From Actinobacillus suis ATCC 33415 (lineage in GTDB: Bacteria > Pseudomonadota > Gammaproteobacteria > Enterobacterales > Pasteurellaceae): a stretch of 64,000 nt of DNA. The notes beneath the pieces are model-generated. The model was given only the letters and a program-made list of their open reading frames with translations. It was not told the DNA's origin and ran no database searches. The DNA is taken from NCBI RefSeq assembly GCF_000739435.1, contig NZ_CP009159.1, positions 1,116,001-1,180,000 on the forward strand. Reading direction: 5' to 3'. Of the stretch, positions 39,836 through 50,697 are shown in pieces. Position numbers and translations under genes: made by a program. Positions within the stretch are counted from its first letter, which is position 1. Every line of letters begins with the position of its first letter.

Positions 39836-42043
39836 TTAATTTGATAAACGTTTCGCTTCAATAACATCTTCAAGTTGTGCGATACGCGCTAATAATTTAC
39901 CTAGCATTTCAACATTGCTCAGTTCAATTCCCATATCCATAATGGCTAGACTACGTTTCGCATCAATACGGCTTGAGACACTCAACACGTTAACTTTCTC
40001 ATTTGCCATTACCGCACTCACGTCACGTAATAAACCGTTGCGGTCATTTGCGGTGACTCGGATCGCTAAACTAAAGCCGCTCGCATAATTCGTGCCCCAT
40101 TGTGCGCCGACTACCCGTTCCGGATTTGCACTACGCAATTCAAACAATTGTTCACAATCCGCACGGTGAATCGAAATGCCTCGCCCTTGAGTGATATAAC
40201 CGACAATCTTATCGCCCGGAATCGGCTGACAACAACGGGCAATGGTGTGCATTAAATTACCGACACCATCAATAATAATCTGTCCGTTTTTGCCTTTGTG
40301 CTGATTCGCATTATTGGCATGTTTATTCACTTGTTTCAGTACTGCTTCGTCTTCTTGCTCTGCAGTCGGTTTGATTAACTTACTTTGTAAATAATGGCTT
40401 AACTGATTCAGACGAATATCACCACCGCCGATCCCTGCATACAAATCATCAAATTGTTTCAGATTATAGCGAGGCAACGCATATTGCTCGATTTGCTTAT
40501 AAGTAAAGCCGAAACGCGCCATTTCCGCTTCCAATGCTTCTTTGCCGATCGGAATATTTTTCTCTCGATCCAATTTCTTAAACCAAGCGATAATTTTTGC
40601 ACGCGCTTTGGAAGTATTTACGAAGCCTGAATTCGGGTTTAACCAATCTCGGCTTGGATTCGGATTTTTCTGAGTAATAATCTCTACCTGATCCCCCATT
40701 TGCAATAAATAGGTGAACGGCACGATTCGTCCGGCAACTTTAGCGCCGATACAACGATGTCCTACTTCACTATGAATCGCATACGCAAAATCAAGCGGTG
40801 TGGCATTTTTAGGTAAATCAATTACTTCACCGCGCGGGGTAAACACGTAAACACGATCGTCAAACACTTGAGATCGCATTTCTGCAACCACATCGCCCGA
40901 ATCCGCAATATCATTTTGCCACGCCAATAATTTACGTAACCAAACGATTTTCTCTTCATAACCGGAACGGCCAGCAGTTGCACCTTCTTTATATTTCCAA
41001 TGCGCCGCAACGCCTAGTTCCGCATCGTCATGCATTTTACGTGTACGAATCTGCACCTCGATAGTTTTATCGCCCTCACCCAACACGACGGTATGAATCG
41101 ATTGGTAACCATTCGGTTTCGGGTGTGCGATATAATCATCAAAGTGTTCAGGTAAATGTCTATATTGCGTATGAATAATCCCCAAAGCGGTATAGCAATC
41201 TTGCAGATTCGGTACAATGACACGCACCGCTCTTACGTCAAACAACTGCTCGAAACGCAGATTTTTCTTCTGCATTTTCTTCCAAATACTGTAAATGTGC
41301 TTCGGACGACCGTAAACTTCAATATCACTGATTTGTTCTGCTAAAGAAGCGGTCAAATTCGCTACAAAATTTGCAATATAGCTTTCACGTTCTAGACGGC
41401 GCTCGCCCAATTGTAAGGCGATCACTCGGTAACATTGCGGATGCAAAGCTCGGAAACAATAATCTTCCAGTTCCCATTTAAGTTGTCCGATACCTAAGCG
41501 ATTGGCGAGCGGCGCATAAACGTGCGAACATTCTTTGGCGGCTAAAACCAAATCTTCTTCCGTATGCAAATGTTTATCGCGCAAATAGGTAATACGTTCG
41601 GCGAGTTTGATAACTACGCAACGGAAATCATCCACCATGGCAAGTAACATACGGCGGATATTATCGATTTGTAAATCGGAAGCACTGTTCGCACTTAATT
41701 GACGAATATTATCCATTTCGATCACGCCTTTAACCAAAGTTTTTACTTGATTACTGAAGCGTTCTTTTACCTGAACGAGATCGATAATATTGTGTTTAAC
41801 GAGAGGAAATAATAAGGCTGCGACAAGAGAATCATCATCCATATTCAAGCCATGCAGGATTTCGACCATCTCAACACCGTCCCACATTAAATGATATGTT
41901 TCGGTATCTAATTTCTCTTGTGCATAACACCAAGCAATTTGTAACTCTTCGAAGGTTATGGGCGACATTTGTAAAGCAGCACTCCAACTCGCTAACTCAA
42001 AAGTACTAGGGTTAAGCTCGTGTGAACGGCGAATCGCTACCAT
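39836..42043 (-). CDS. relA: GTP pyrophosphokinase RelA
   Basis: A 735-residue ribosome-linked (p)ppGpp synthetase of the stringent response. Blocks in order: an N-terminal pseudo-hydrolase region without the HD pair (LLFPLVKHNI), the synthetase domain (GRPKHIYSIWKKM, then YIAHPKPNGYQSIHTVVLG), TGS (VYVFTPRGEVIDLP), a Cys-containing zinc-finger-like region (CCQPIPGD) and C-terminal ACT. Absence of the HD motif separates it from SpoT. Length fits E. coli RelA (744). Confidence 0.97.
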   Translation of the reverse strand: MVAIRRSHELNPSTFELASWSAALQMSPITFEELQIAWCYAQEKLDTETYHLMWDGVEMVEILHGLNMDDDSLVAALLFPLVKHNIIDLVQVKERFSNQVKTLVKGVIEMDNIRQLSANSASDLQIDNIRRMLLAMVDDFRCVVIKLAERITYLRDKHLHTEEDLVLAAKECSHVYAPLANRLGIGQLKWELEDYCFRALHPQCYRVIALQLGERRLERESYIANFVANLTASLAEQISDIEVYGRPKHIYSIWKKMQKKNLRFEQLFDVRAVRVIVPNLQDCYTALGIIHTQYRHLPEHFDDYIAHPKPNGYQSIHTVVLGEGDKTIEVQIRTRKMHDDAELGVAAHWKYKEGATAGRSGYEEKIVWLRKLLAWQNDIADSGDVVAEMRSQVFDDRVYVFTPRGEVIDLPKNATPLDFAYAIHSEVGHRCIGAKVAGRIVPFTYLLQMGDQVEIITQKNPNPSRDWLNPNSGFVNTSKARAKIIAWFKKLDREKNIPIGKEALEAEMARFGFTYKQIEQYALPRYNLKQFDDLYAGIGGGDIRLNQLSHYLQSKLIKPTAEQEDEAVLKQVNKHANNANQHKGKNGQIIIDGVGNLMHTIARCCQPIPGDKIVGYITQGRGISIHRADCEQLFELRSANPERVVGAQWGTNYASGFSLAIRVTANDRNGLLRDVSAVMANEKVNVLSVSSRIDAKRSLAIMDMGIELSNVEMLGKLLARIAQLEDVIEAKRLSN

Positions 42044-42374
42044 AAATCCTCCTTTTGTAAAATCTTACGAATATTTAACCGCTTGGCGGCTAGAAATTGC
42101 TTAGCATTATACTTGGATTTGCGGATTATTGTTAGTGGTTATCGATAGCTTGTTGTTATCTATCCGCTACAAATTGTTCACTTTTTCACTTAATTCACCA
42201 TATCATAAAAAAGTATTTGGCTAATTTCTCAAAATCAACCCCACCTCTTTTGAGGTATATAAATTGTGATAAATCAAACCAATCTCTACAATTAATTGCA
42301 GCGTATTTGCCGATTGGTTAGAATGCAGTATGTTTTAAGCGGCATTTTGCCGTTTTTCTTTTGTGTGGGATTCA
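42044..42374. other. divergent relA / hemA regulatory region
   Basis: A 331-base non-coding gap. Next to relA lies a degenerate uptake signal (AACCGCTTGG, 42078-42087). A short hairpin ACCTC/GAGGT lies near 42243-42256. TTGTGATAAATCAA (42264-42277) is an 8 of 10 FNR match about 100 bases before hemA. I see no small gene or structured RNA here. Confidence 0.5.
42264..42277. promoter_or_regulatory. FNR-like site upstream of hemA
   Basis: TTGTGATAAATCAA has a perfect ATCAA half and a TTGTG half that is also CRP-like. Oxygen control of hemA is known in enterobacteria. The match is partial, so this is tentative. Confidence 0.35.
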
Positions 42375-43685
42375 ATGACAATTTTAGCTTTAGGTATTAA
42401 CCATAAAACAGCATCGGTGAGTTTGCGAGGAAAAGTGGCGTTTGATGAAGTCAAACGTCAGTTGGCGTTCGAACAAATTCAGCAGCGTGGTTTAGCTGAA
42501 AGCGTTGTCATCTTATCAACTTGCAACCGCACCGAACTCTATTTCCATCATTCGGAAATCACGCCACAAGTAGAACACGAAGATAATCTTGCGTGGCAAG
42601 AGCAATGTTTTGAATGGTTTGCCGAAATTCATCAACTCGATCACGCCGAATTACGTGAGTGTATCTATTTCAAACAAAACTTTGAAGCTGCTCGTCACTT
42701 AATGCAGGTAGCTTGCGGATTAGACTCGCTCATTTTAGGTGAGCCACAGATCCTTGGCCAAGTAAAGCAAGCTTACCAATACTGTGAAAACTTCTATCAG
42801 TCACAAGGTTCTCAAGTTTCGACCAAACTTTCTCGCTTATTTCAGCGTACTTTTTCAACGGCTAAACGTGTTCGTTCTGAAACGGAAATCGGTTCAAGTG
42901 CAGTTTCTGTCGCTTATGCCGCTTGCGGTTTAGCGCGCCAAATTTTTGATAATTTCGGTAAATTGCGCTTCCTATTAGTCGGTGCGGGTGAAACGATTGA
43001 ATTAGTGGCACGATATTTAATTCAACACGGTGCAAAAAATATTATGATTGCAAACCGTACTCACGTACGCGCGGAAATGTTAGCGGAACGTTTGGAAACG
43101 CAGATGCAGATTCTATCGCTGAGTGCGTTACAAATCGGTTTAAATCAGGCAGACGTGGTAATTAGCTCAACTGGAAGTCCTGATATGTTAATTAGCAAAG
43201 AAATGGTTGAGATTGCCCAAAAGCAACGCCAATTTGATCCAATGCTGTTAATTGATATTGCCGTGCCTCGTGATATTGATGAGAAAGCTGGCGAGCTGGA
43301 TGCAGTCTATTCCTATAGTGTCGACGATTTGCAAAACATTATTCAACGCAATCTAGCCCAACGCCAACAAGCAGCTGAACAAGCAGCTGAAATTGTGGAG
43401 CAGGAATGTAAAGCGTTCTTCGAATGGTTAAAACAACAGCAATCTAGCGATTTAATTAAACGCTATCGCCAAGATGCCGAACAAACTCGTCAAGAATTAC
43501 TCAATAAAGCGATGCAAGCAATTGCCGCAGGACAAGATACGGAAAAAGTCTTAAATGAATTAAGTTATAAACTGACTAACAACTTATTACATGTGCCAAC
43601 CCAAGCCTTACAAGCAATGGCGAAAAGCGGTAACTCTAAGGGCTTACAGTGTTTTTCTAAAGCCTTGAAATTAGAAGAACAGTAA
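42375..43685 (+). CDS. hemA: glutamyl-tRNA reductase
   Basis: A 436-residue enzyme that reduces Glu-tRNA to glutamate-1-semialdehyde, the first committed step of tetrapyrrole synthesis. The catalytic cysteine is C50 in [29 protein letters not shown] and the NADPH-binding [16 protein letters not shown] follow. The start at 42375 ([13 protein letters not shown]) matches the family and is preceded by GGGA; a GTG four codons earlier is less likely. Confidence 0.96.
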   Translation: MTILALGINHKTASVSLRGKVAFDEVKRQLAFEQIQQRGLAESVVILSTCNRTELYFHHSEITPQVEHEDNLAWQEQCFEWFAEIHQLDHAELRECIYFKQNFEAARHLMQVACGLDSLILGEPQILGQVKQAYQYCENFYQSQGSQVSTKLSRLFQRTFSTAKRVRSETEIGSSAVSVAYAACGLARQIFDNFGKLRFLLVGAGETIELVARYLIQHGAKNIMIANRTHVRAEMLAERLETQMQILSLSALQIGLNQADVVISSTGSPDMLISKEMVEIAQKQRQFDPMLLIDIAVPRDIDEKAGELDAVYSYSVDDLQNIIQRNLAQRQQAAEQAAEIVEQECKAFFEWLKQQQSSDLIKRYRQDAEQTRQELLNKAMQAIAAGQDTEKVLNELSYKLTNNLLHVPTQALQAMAKSGNSKGLQCFSKALKLEEQ

Positions 43686-43748
43686 CAACTCAGAAATTCA
43701 AGCAAACAAGCGGTTGATTTTCAGTAAAATTTTGCAATCCCTTAAACG

Positions 43749-43783
43749 AAAAATGGTTAGCATTAGGCTAACCATTTTTTTAT
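43749..43783. terminator. terminator after hemA
   Basis: AAATGGTTAGC and GCTAACCATTT surround a 5-base loop (ATTAG), followed by TTTT. A nearby uptake-signal core is at 43706-43714. It separates convergent hemA and the flavin oxidoreductase gene. Confidence 0.9.
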
Positions 43784-43817
43784 TCAAAATTAAGATCTCA
43801 ATATACTGCAACTATCC

Positions 43818-44807
43818 TTAATAGGATTTCACGATTTCTGTAAATTTTCTGAGTGAATCAAGCCATTTTTCTTCATCAAAAATATATCCTGTCAGCATAA
43901 TTTCATCGACTAATTCAGCATATTCATCCATAAAATCAGCATATTGCTTAGTCACCGTATCTTTGCTACCAATAAAAATACCGCCACTTTGTAAATCAAT
44001 AGAATGGCGTTCGCCGGCAGAATAGTATAGAGAATCCATATTCTCAACCGGTTGTTTAACAAAGACATTTTCACCACGTTGCTCATTCAAAAAAAGCTGT
44101 TTTAGCGTACTGTTTGTGTAATGCGCTTCAGCATCCGTTTCTGCGACATTAACATTCAAACAAAGTACCATATAAGGCTTAGCACAATGTTCGGAAGGTT
44201 TAAAATTTTGACGATAAATCTCTGCTGCTTGTTTTTGTTGCATTGGTAAAAAATGGGATGCGAAAGCATACGGCAATCCTTTTTCTGCGGCAAAATACGC
44301 ACTTGTAGGACTAGAACCTAAAACAAAAATCGGTACATTCGTCTCTACGCCCGGGTAAGCATTAATACCGTTTGGTTGCTCTTTGCCGAAATAAGTTTGT
44401 AAATCCGCAACATCTTGTTCATGATTTGTTTGAGATGCAGCCTGACGACGTAAAGCAGCAGCGGTAAAAGGATCTGTCCCCTTAGCTCGTCCTATCCCAA
44501 TTTCAACTCGGTTTGGAAATAGTGTTGCCAATGTTCCATATTGTTCCGCCACAATAAGTGGGCTATGATTAGGCAACATTACGCCACCAGCGCCCACTTT
44601 AATTCGCTGAGTATGATGTAATAATGTTGAAACTAAAATCTGGGTAGCTGAGCTAGCATAAGCTCGAATATTATGATGTTCGGCAATCCAAAAGCGTTCA
44701 AATCCCAGTTCTTCGGCAAGTTTTGCCTCCCGAATCACCGAATCAATTGCTTGTTTGCGTGTAAATCCTTCACGCACAGGTACAAGGCTTAAAGCTGATA
44801 ATTTCAT
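43818..44807 (-). CDS. luciferase-like flavin-dependent oxidoreductase (YhbW type)
   Basis: A 329-residue LLM-class protein of the bacterial luciferase superfamily, TIM-barrel fold. It opens KLSALSLVPVREGFT and has the family blocks ERFWIAEHHNIRAYASSATQ, GVMLPNHSPLIVAEQYGTL and VEIGIGRAKGTDPFT, as in E. coli YhbW. Such proteins bind FMN or F420; here FMN is likely. Substrate unknown. Single gene, convergent with hemA and divergent from der. Confidence 0.88.
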   Translation of the reverse strand: MKLSALSLVPVREGFTRKQAIDSVIREAKLAEELGFERFWIAEHHNIRAYASSATQILVSTLLHHTQRIKVGAGGVMLPNHSPLIVAEQYGTLATLFPNRVEIGIGRAKGTDPFTAAALRRQAASQTNHEQDVADLQTYFGKEQPNGINAYPGVETNVPIFVLGSSPTSAYFAAEKGLPYAFASHFLPMQQKQAAEIYRQNFKPSEHCAKPYMVLCLNVNVAETDAEAHYTNSTLKQLFLNEQRGENVFVKQPVENMDSLYYSAGERHSIDLQSGGIFIGSKDTVTKQYADFMDEYAELVDEIMLTGYIFDEEKWLDSLRKFTEIVKSY

Positions 44808-44949
44808 TTTGCTCTCCGAATCTAAATATTGGCATTATACAAATACCTTCATAAAAGGGAAATTGTGTATTTTCCATTTCAATCAACAAGATTTACAGAA
44901 AATCGACCGCTTGTTTTCGATCCTTTTTCCGTTCTCAATGCTTTTAGTA

Positions 44950-44955
44950 TATAAT
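44950..44955 (+). promoter_or_regulatory. -10 element of der
   Basis: TATAAT lies 52 bases before the der ATG. An uptake-signal core (44906-44914) lies just upstream. No strong -35 is visible. Confidence 0.4.
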
Positions 44956-45007
44956 ATGGCGATTTTGCGACTCGCAAAGACAGAATTTTTAGAAGGACAG
45001 AATAATA

Positions 45008-46525
45008 ATGACTCCAGTTGTTGCCCTTGTCGGCAGACCGAATGTGGGTAAATCCACTTTATTTAACCGCTTAACCCGCACACGTGATGCGCTAGTAGCG
45101 GACTTTCCAGGGCTAACTCGTGACCGTAAATACGGCCATGCAAATATCGCCGGTTATGATTTTATCGTAGTTGATACCGGTGGTATTGACGGTACGGAAG
45201 AAGGTGTTGAAGAAAAAATGGCGGAACAATCGCTACTCGCGATTGAAGAAGCGGATGTTGTACTTTTCTTAGTCGATGCGCGTGCCGGCTTACTGCCTGC
45301 CGATATTGGTATTGCTCAATATTTACGTCAGCGTGAAAAAACGACCGTGGTAGTAGCAAATAAAACGGACGGTATCGATGCAGATTCGCATTGTGCGGAA
45401 TTCTACCAATTAGGTTTAGGTGAAGTTGAACAAATCGCAGCGGCACAAGGTCGTGGCGTAACACAACTTATCGAGCAAGTCTTAGCACCACTCGGCGAAC
45501 AATTAAATGCGGATCAAGCGGTCGAAAACGAGGAAGATTCTGTAAATGAAGAAGCGGACGAATGGGATACTGACTTCGACTTCGATAATGAAGATGATAC
45601 CGCATTACTTGACGAAGCATTAGCAGACGAAAGTGAATCGATTGAAGATAAAAATATCAAGATTGCTATCGTCGGTCGCCCGAATGTGGGGAAATCGACT
45701 TTAACCAACCGCATTCTCGGTGAAGAACGCGTGGTGGTTTACGATATGCCGGGTACGACACGTGACTCGATCTATATTCCGATGGAACGTGATGGTCAGC
45801 AATATACGATTATTGACACGGCAGGTGTACGTAAACGTGGTAAGGTCAATTTAGCGGTAGAAAAATTCTCTGTGATTAAAACCCTACAAGCGATTCAAGA
45901 TGCAAACGTAGTATTACTTACCATTGATGCGCGTGAAGGGATTTCTGATCAAGATTTATCATTACTTGGCTTTATTCTGAATGCCGGTCGTTCACTTGTG
46001 ATCGTAGTTAATAAATGGGACGGCTTATCACAAGATATTAAAGATCAAGTGAAATCCGAATTAGATCGCCGTTTAGACTTTATCGATTTCGCTCGTGTGC
46101 ATTTTATTTCTGCATTACACGGCTCAGGCGTAGGTAACTTATTTGGCTCTGTAAAAGAAGCCTATGCTTGTGCGACACAGAAAACATCAACTTCAATGCT
46201 GACACGTATTTTACGTATGGCAGCGGATGAGCATCAGCCACCGTTAGTAAACGGCCGCCGTGTGAAATTAAAATACGCTCACCCGGGTGGTTATAATCCG
46301 CCGATTATCGTGATTCACGGTAACCAAGTCGAAAAATTAGCGGATTCTTATAAACGTTATTTAAGTAATTACTTCCGTAAGAGCTTGAAAATTATCGGTT
46401 CGCCGATCCGTATTCAGTTCCAAGAAGGTAATAACCCGTTTGCCGGTAAGAAAAATAAACTTACGCCAAACCAATTACGTAAACGTAAACGCTTGATGAA
46501 GTTTATTAAAAAAAGTAAGAAATAA
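45008..46525 (+). CDS. der: GTPase Der (EngA), 50S ribosome assembly
   Basis: A 505-residue protein with two tandem GTPase domains, each with [10 protein letters not shown] (about residues 8-17 and 221-230), and a C-terminal KH-like domain ([15 protein letters not shown]). Der is essential for large-subunit maturation. The linker between the G domains (about 170-212) is highly acidic, as in other gammaproteobacteria. Start supported by AAGGA 11 bases upstream. Confidence 0.97.
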   Translation: MTPVVALVGRPNVGKSTLFNRLTRTRDALVADFPGLTRDRKYGHANIAGYDFIVVDTGGIDGTEEGVEEKMAEQSLLAIEEADVVLFLVDARAGLLPADIGIAQYLRQREKTTVVVANKTDGIDADSHCAEFYQLGLGEVEQIAAAQGRGVTQLIEQVLAPLGEQLNADQAVENEEDSVNEEADEWDTDFDFDNEDDTALLDEALADESESIEDKNIKIAIVGRPNVGKSTLTNRILGEERVVVYDMPGTTRDSIYIPMERDGQQYTIIDTAGVRKRGKVNLAVEKFSVIKTLQAIQDANVVLLTIDAREGISDQDLSLLGFILNAGRSLVIVVNKWDGLSQDIKDQVKSELDRRLDFIDFARVHFISALHGSGVGNLFGSVKEAYACATQKTSTSMLTRILRMAADEHQPPLVNGRRVKLKYAHPGGYNPPIIVIHGNQVEKLADSYKRYLSNYFRKSLKIIGSPIRIQFQEGNNPFAGKKNKLTPNQLRKRKRLMKFIKKSKK

Positions 46526-46549
46526 TTAGACAAATCTCTCCCTTATTAG

Positions 46550-46575
46550 TACCCGTCTTTGGCGGGTATTATGAT
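46550..46575 (+). terminator. weak hairpin after der
   Basis: TACCCG (46550-46555) pairs with CGGGTA (46563-46568). The following TTATGATT is only moderately T-rich, so it may be an inefficient terminator. Confidence 0.5.
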
Positions 46576-46635
46576 TGAACAAGGTTTAAGGCACTCGTCA
46601 CAAACGTGTGCTATCATTTAATTGAGAAATTAACT

Positions 46636-48066
46636 ATGATGATGCAATACTCTCCGAAATTTAATAATGCTAAAGTGCTTGTACTTGGCGATGTAATGTT
46701 AGACCGTTACTGGTTTGGTGCGACAAACCGTATTTCACCGGAAGCACCGGTGCCGGTGGTAAAAGTACAAGATATCGAAGAACGTGCCGGTGGCGCGGCA
46801 AATGTGGCAATGAACATTGCCAGCCTTGGTGTACCGGTCGCCCTTCATGGTTTAATCGGGCAAGATGATGCCGGCCGTGCTTTAGATAAATTACTCAATT
46901 CACATAATATCCAAAACCACTGTGTTGCATTGGATTCACACCCAACCATCACCAAATTGCGTATTCTGTCACGTCATCAACAACTATTACGTTTAGATTT
47001 CGAAGAAGGCTTTCATCATGTTGCAAGCGATTCTCTACTTGCAAAACTTGAGCAAGAAATTACCGCTTATGGCGCATTAATCTTATCGGATTACGGCAAA
47101 GGTACGCTTGAATCAGTACAACAAATGATTCAAGTAGCACGTAAAGCCGGCGTACCGACACTCATTGACCCGAAAGGTACCGATTTTGAACGTTATCGAG
47201 GTGCAACGCTCTTAACACCGAATATGTCTGAATTTGAAGCGGTAGTCGGTCACTGTAAAGATGACGATGAAATTGTAGAGAAAGGCTTAAAACTTATTGC
47301 TGATTTTGAATTAACCGCATTATTAGTGACACGTTCGGAAAAAGGTATGACGTTACTACGTCCGAATCAAGCTCCGTTCCACTTACCGACCCAAGCAAAA
47401 GAAGTTTATGACGTAACCGGTGCCGGTGACACGGTAATCAGTGTACTTGCCACTGCGATTGCCGACGGTCGTCCTTACGAAGAAGCATGTTATTTAGCAA
47501 ATGCAGCGGCAGGTGTGGTTGTAGGTAAATTAGGTACTTCAACCGTGACACCAACCGAGTTAGAAAATGCGATTCATCATCGTGAAGAAACCGGCTTCGG
47601 GATTTTAGCGGAAGACGAATTAAAACGTGCGGTAGAACAGGCAAAACAACGAGGTGAGAAAATTGTGATGACCAACGGTTGTTTTGATATCTTGCATCCG
47701 GGACACGTTTCTTACTTAGAAAATGCACGTAAATTAGGCGATCGTTTAATTGTGGCGGTAAATACCGATGAGTCGGTGAAACGCTTAAAAGGTGAATCTC
47801 GCCCGATTAACGATTTAAACGCTCGTATGGCGGTACTTGCCGGTTTAGCTTCTGTTGATTGGGTCGTACCTTTTGCGGAAGATACACCTCAGCGTCTGAT
47901 TGGTGAAATCTTACCTGACTTATTAGTTAAAGGTGGCGATTATAAGCCTGAAGAAATTGCCGGCAGCCAAGAAGTTTGGGCAAACGGCGGTGAGGTTAAA
48001 GTGCTAAACTTTGAAAACGGTTGTTCAACCACAAACGTGATCAAGAAAATTCAAGCATCAAAATAA
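46636..48066 (+). CDS. hldE: bifunctional heptose 7-phosphate kinase / heptose 1-phosphate adenylyltransferase
   Basis: A 476-residue HldE making ADP-heptose for the LPS inner core. The N-terminal ribokinase-type domain (about 1-320) has [23 protein letters not shown] and the anion-hole DVTGAGDTV; the C-terminal nucleotidyltransferase has [16 protein letters not shown]. Three ATGs stand in a row (46636, 46639, 46642); the first gives a length close to E. coli (477) with GAGA just upstream. pyrR begins 15 bases downstream. Confidence 0.95.
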   Translation: MMMQYSPKFNNAKVLVLGDVMLDRYWFGATNRISPEAPVPVVKVQDIEERAGGAANVAMNIASLGVPVALHGLIGQDDAGRALDKLLNSHNIQNHCVALDSHPTITKLRILSRHQQLLRLDFEEGFHHVASDSLLAKLEQEITAYGALILSDYGKGTLESVQQMIQVARKAGVPTLIDPKGTDFERYRGATLLTPNMSEFEAVVGHCKDDDEIVEKGLKLIADFELTALLVTRSEKGMTLLRPNQAPFHLPTQAKEVYDVTGAGDTVISVLATAIADGRPYEEACYLANAAAGVVVGKLGTSTVTPTELENAIHHREETGFGILAEDELKRAVEQAKQRGEKIVMTNGCFDILHPGHVSYLENARKLGDRLIVAVNTDESVKRLKGESRPINDLNARMAVLAGLASVDWVVPFAEDTPQRLIGEILPDLLVKGGDYKPEEIAGSQEVWANGGEVKVLNFENGCSTTNVIKKIQASK

Positions 48067-48081
48067 AATTTCTACTCTATA

Positions 48082-48621
48082 ATGGAAAAAATTATTATTG
48101 ATGCCGAGCAGTTTCAGCGTACGATTTCGCGTATTTCTCACCAAATTATCGAAAAACATTCTTCATTAGATAATTTGGTTTTAGTCGGAATCAAACGTCG
48201 TGGCGTTGAAATTGCCGAAATGTTACAAAAAAGGATATCGGAACTCTCACAAACAGAATTGCCCTTAATGGCTTTAGATATCACCTTTTATCGTGATGAC
48301 TTAAATTTTATTCATCAAGACCCGATTTATACCGGTGCGGAAGATCAAGTTGATATTGAAGGCAAAAATGTAATTCTAATTGATGATGTACTCTTTACTG
48401 GACGAACAATTAGGGCAGCATTAGATGCTTTATTAGATTTCGGGCGGGCGACTCGTATTGAACTGGTTATTCTGGTCGATAGAGGTCATCGTGAGCTACC
48501 AATTCGAGCCGACTATGTCGGGAAAAATATCCCAACTGCTCGTAATGAACAGGTTCAAGTAAGGACTCAACATTATGACGGTGCAAATCAAGTCGCTTTA
48601 ATTCGAGCAAATAATGAATAA
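48082..48621 (+). CDS. pyrR: PyrR-type uracil phosphoribosyltransferase / pyr regulator
   Basis: A 179-residue PRTase-fold protein. The PRPP-binding motif is NVILIDDVLFTGRTIRAALDA, and the N-terminal IERTISR-like opening (QRTISRISHQIIEKH) plus LVGIKRRGVEIA is typical of PyrR. In Gram-positives PyrR is an RNA-binding attenuator of pyr genes with weak UPRT activity; no pyr genes are close and the regulatory role here is unproven. No clear ribosome-binding site precedes the ATG, so it may be coupled to hldE. Confidence 0.9.
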   Translation: MEKIIIDAEQFQRTISRISHQIIEKHSSLDNLVLVGIKRRGVEIAEMLQKRISELSQTELPLMALDITFYRDDLNFIHQDPIYTGAEDQVDIEGKNVILIDDVLFTGRTIRAALDALLDFGRATRIELVILVDRGHRELPIRADYVGKNIPTARNEQVQVRTQHYDGANQVALIRANNE

Positions 48622-48705
48622 AACGATGTTCCGTATGAACCTTTTTTCTGAATTTTGCTCTAACTGGCTTTAGGGCTTATCTTTAATCTTTAAGGGAATT
48701 AACAA

Positions 48706-49650
48706 ATGAAATTAATCTCTGCAAAATCATTATTACTGACATTGGTTGCAGCAGTCGGTATTTCACAATCGGCAATGGCATGGGAAGAACGTGTCGTAGC
48801 AACAGTGGACGGTGTACCGGTGATGGAAAGCGATGTACAACGCTTACTTGGCAAAAATGCTACGGCAGCCCAACATAAATCGGCTGTAGAGCAAGCTATT
48901 GATGACGTATTAATTCAAAAAGCTGTCAAAGAAGCTGGTGTAAAAGTCAATTATGCTCGTGTAGATCAAGCAATTGAACAAATTGCAGCTCGTAACGGCA
49001 TTACTTACGGTCAATTACTGGATGCATTAGATTATCAAGGCATTACATTAAATCAATACCGTCAACAAATTGCTCAACAAATGGCAATGGAACAAGTACG
49101 TAATATTAGCATCGGAAAATCAATTCAAGTGCAACCACAAGACGTTCAAGCGCGTGCGCAAGAATTATTAGCACAAGATAAAGCAAGCGGTAAATTAAAA
49201 ACCGTTACCGGCAATCAATACCGTATTAGCCACATTTTGTTAAAAACGACCCCCGTTCTGAACGATGCGCAAGCGAAAGCAAAATTAACGCAGATTACCG
49301 CAGACATTAATGCTGGTAAAACAACTTTCGAACAAGCGGCGAAATTAAACTCTGTTGATTATGTTTCTGCAGCGGATGGCGGCGATTTAGGATATAATTT
49401 CTTAGATATTTACGATCCTGCATTTGCTAAAGCGGCAAGCATGGCAAAACAAGATCAAATTACTGCGCCGTTCAAATCTCAGTTTGGTTGGCATATTCTT
49501 AAAGTAACCGGTAGCCAACAAGGCGACCGCACTGAAGATGCATATCACCAGCGCGCTTATGAACAATTAGTTGATAAGCAAGCGCAAGAAGCCTCTAAAG
49601 ACTGGGTGAAAGCGTTAAGAAAAACAGCTAACGTTCAATACGTTAAATAA
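48706..49650 (+). CDS. surA: periplasmic chaperone / peptidyl-prolyl isomerase SurA
   Basis: A 314-residue periplasmic protein. The signal peptide ends SAMA (cleavage near 25), then WEERVVATVDGVPVMESDVQ opens the SurA N-domain. A single parvulin domain (about 170-270: YRISHILLKT, DLGYNFLDIYDPAFAKA, FKSQFGWHILKV) precedes a C-terminal helix. E. coli SurA is longer (428) with two parvulin domains; the short form is also found in Haemophilus. It assists outer-membrane protein folding. ksgA follows as in E. coli, without pdxA. Confidence 0.92.
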   Translation: MKLISAKSLLLTLVAAVGISQSAMAWEERVVATVDGVPVMESDVQRLLGKNATAAQHKSAVEQAIDDVLIQKAVKEAGVKVNYARVDQAIEQIAARNGITYGQLLDALDYQGITLNQYRQQIAQQMAMEQVRNISIGKSIQVQPQDVQARAQELLAQDKASGKLKTVTGNQYRISHILLKTTPVLNDAQAKAKLTQITADINAGKTTFEQAAKLNSVDYVSAADGGDLGYNFLDIYDPAFAKAASMAKQDQITAPFKSQFGWHILKVTGSQQGDRTEDAYHQRAYEQLVDKQAQEASKDWVKALRKTANVQYVK

Positions 49651-49656
49651 TTTTTG

Positions 49657-49685
49657 AGAACCTCGCGACTGCGAGGTTCTTTCCT
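49657..49685 (+). terminator. hairpin between surA and ksgA
   Basis: AGAACCTCGC (49657-49666) pairs with GCGAGGTTCT (49671-49680) around GACT, followed by TTCC. A strong stem but a short T-run. Confidence 0.75.
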
Positions 49686-49703
49686 TATTTCTAAAGAGTA
49701 AAA

Positions 49704-50573
49704 ATGAGTTCTCCAAATTCTAAAAAACACTTAGGCCATACCGCTCGTAAGCGCTTCGGTCAAAACTTCCTACACGATATGAATGTTATCCATAATATCG
49801 TGTCTGCCATCAATCCTAAAAACGGTCAATTTTTACTTGAGATCGGCCCGGGTTTAGGTGCGTTAACCGAACCTGTTGCTGAGCAAGTGGATAAATTAAC
49901 GGTTGTTGAGCTAGACAGAGATCTTGCCGAGCGTTTACGTCACCATCCGTTCTTAAATCACAAATTAACGATTATCGAACAAGATGCGTTACGTTTTAAT
50001 TTCCGTGAATATTTTGAAAGCCTTGAATTAAAAGAAGGTGAAGGTGTTCGAGTATTCGGTAACTTACCGTATAACATTTCAACACCGTTAATGTTCCACT
50101 TATTCAAATTCCATGATTTGATTCAAGATATGCACTTTATGTTGCAAAAAGAAGTGGTAAAACGTTTATGTGCAGCACCAAATAGTAAAGCGTATGGCCG
50201 TTTAACCATTATGGCGCAATATTATTGTCAAGTAATGCCTGTATTAGAAGTGCCGCCGACTGCATTTAAACCGGCACCAAAAGTAGATTCTGCTGTGGTG
50301 CGTTTAATGCCGCATAAAGTATTACCGCATCCGGTGAAAGATGTGTATTGGTTAAACCGTGTCACTACACAAGCATTCAACCAACGCCGTAAAACGTTGC
50401 GTAATGCTCTCTCAACCTTATTTAGCCCTGAGCAATTAGAAGCATTGAATATTGACTTAAATGCACGAGCGGAAAATTTAAGTATTGCGGACTATGCTCG
50501 CTTAGCTAACTGGCTATATGACAATCCTCCGGCAGTGGATAATCAAGAAGAAATCATTGACGAAGATATTTAG
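49704..50573 (+). CDS. ksgA: 16S rRNA (A1518/A1519) dimethyltransferase
   Basis: A 289-residue RsmA/KsgA enzyme that dimethylates two adjacent adenines of helix 45 during small-subunit maturation. The SAM motif is [15 protein letters not shown], the catalytic NLPY motif is in [11 protein letters not shown], and [11 protein letters not shown] opens the protein. C-terminal [12 protein letters not shown] is typical. Length is slightly above E. coli (273), with an acidic tail ([10 protein letters not shown]). Confidence 0.97.
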   Translation: MSSPNSKKHLGHTARKRFGQNFLHDMNVIHNIVSAINPKNGQFLLEIGPGLGALTEPVAEQVDKLTVVELDRDLAERLRHHPFLNHKLTIIEQDALRFNFREYFESLELKEGEGVRVFGNLPYNISTPLMFHLFKFHDLIQDMHFMLQKEVVKRLCAAPNSKAYGRLTIMAQYYCQVMPVLEVPPTAFKPAPKVDSAVVRLMPHKVLPHPVKDVYWLNRVTTQAFNQRRKTLRNALSTLFSPEQLEALNIDLNARAENLSIADYARLANWLYDNPPAVDNQEEIIDEDI

Positions 50574-50581
50574 CCTTAAGT

Positions 50582-50630
50582 AAGCGGTTAAATTTGTAAA
50601 AAATTTTGTAAATCAAACCGCTTGTTACAA
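50582..50630. terminator. paired uptake-signal hairpin after ksgA
   Basis: AAGCGGTT (50582-50589) and AACCGCTT (50616-50623) bracket an A/T-rich loop. It is followed within 30 bases by a second, stronger hairpin. Confidence 0.6.
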
Positions 50631-50653
50631 GATAAATAATTTTGTAGATATAA

Positions 50654-50685
50654 AAAAACCTAAGATTTCTCTTAGGTTTTTTATC
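50654..50685. terminator. bidirectional terminator ksgA / upp
   Basis: AAAAACCTAAGA (50654-50665) pairs with TCTTAGGTTTTT (50670-50681) around TTTC, with A- and T-runs outside. Confidence 0.9.
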
Positions 50686-50697
50686 TTTTACTTGAAA

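Noticed and set aside
42243..42256. ACCTC/GAGGT hairpin upstream of hemA as a terminator
   Set aside because: The stem is 5 bp with no T-run and lies in a promoter region; it is likely chance.
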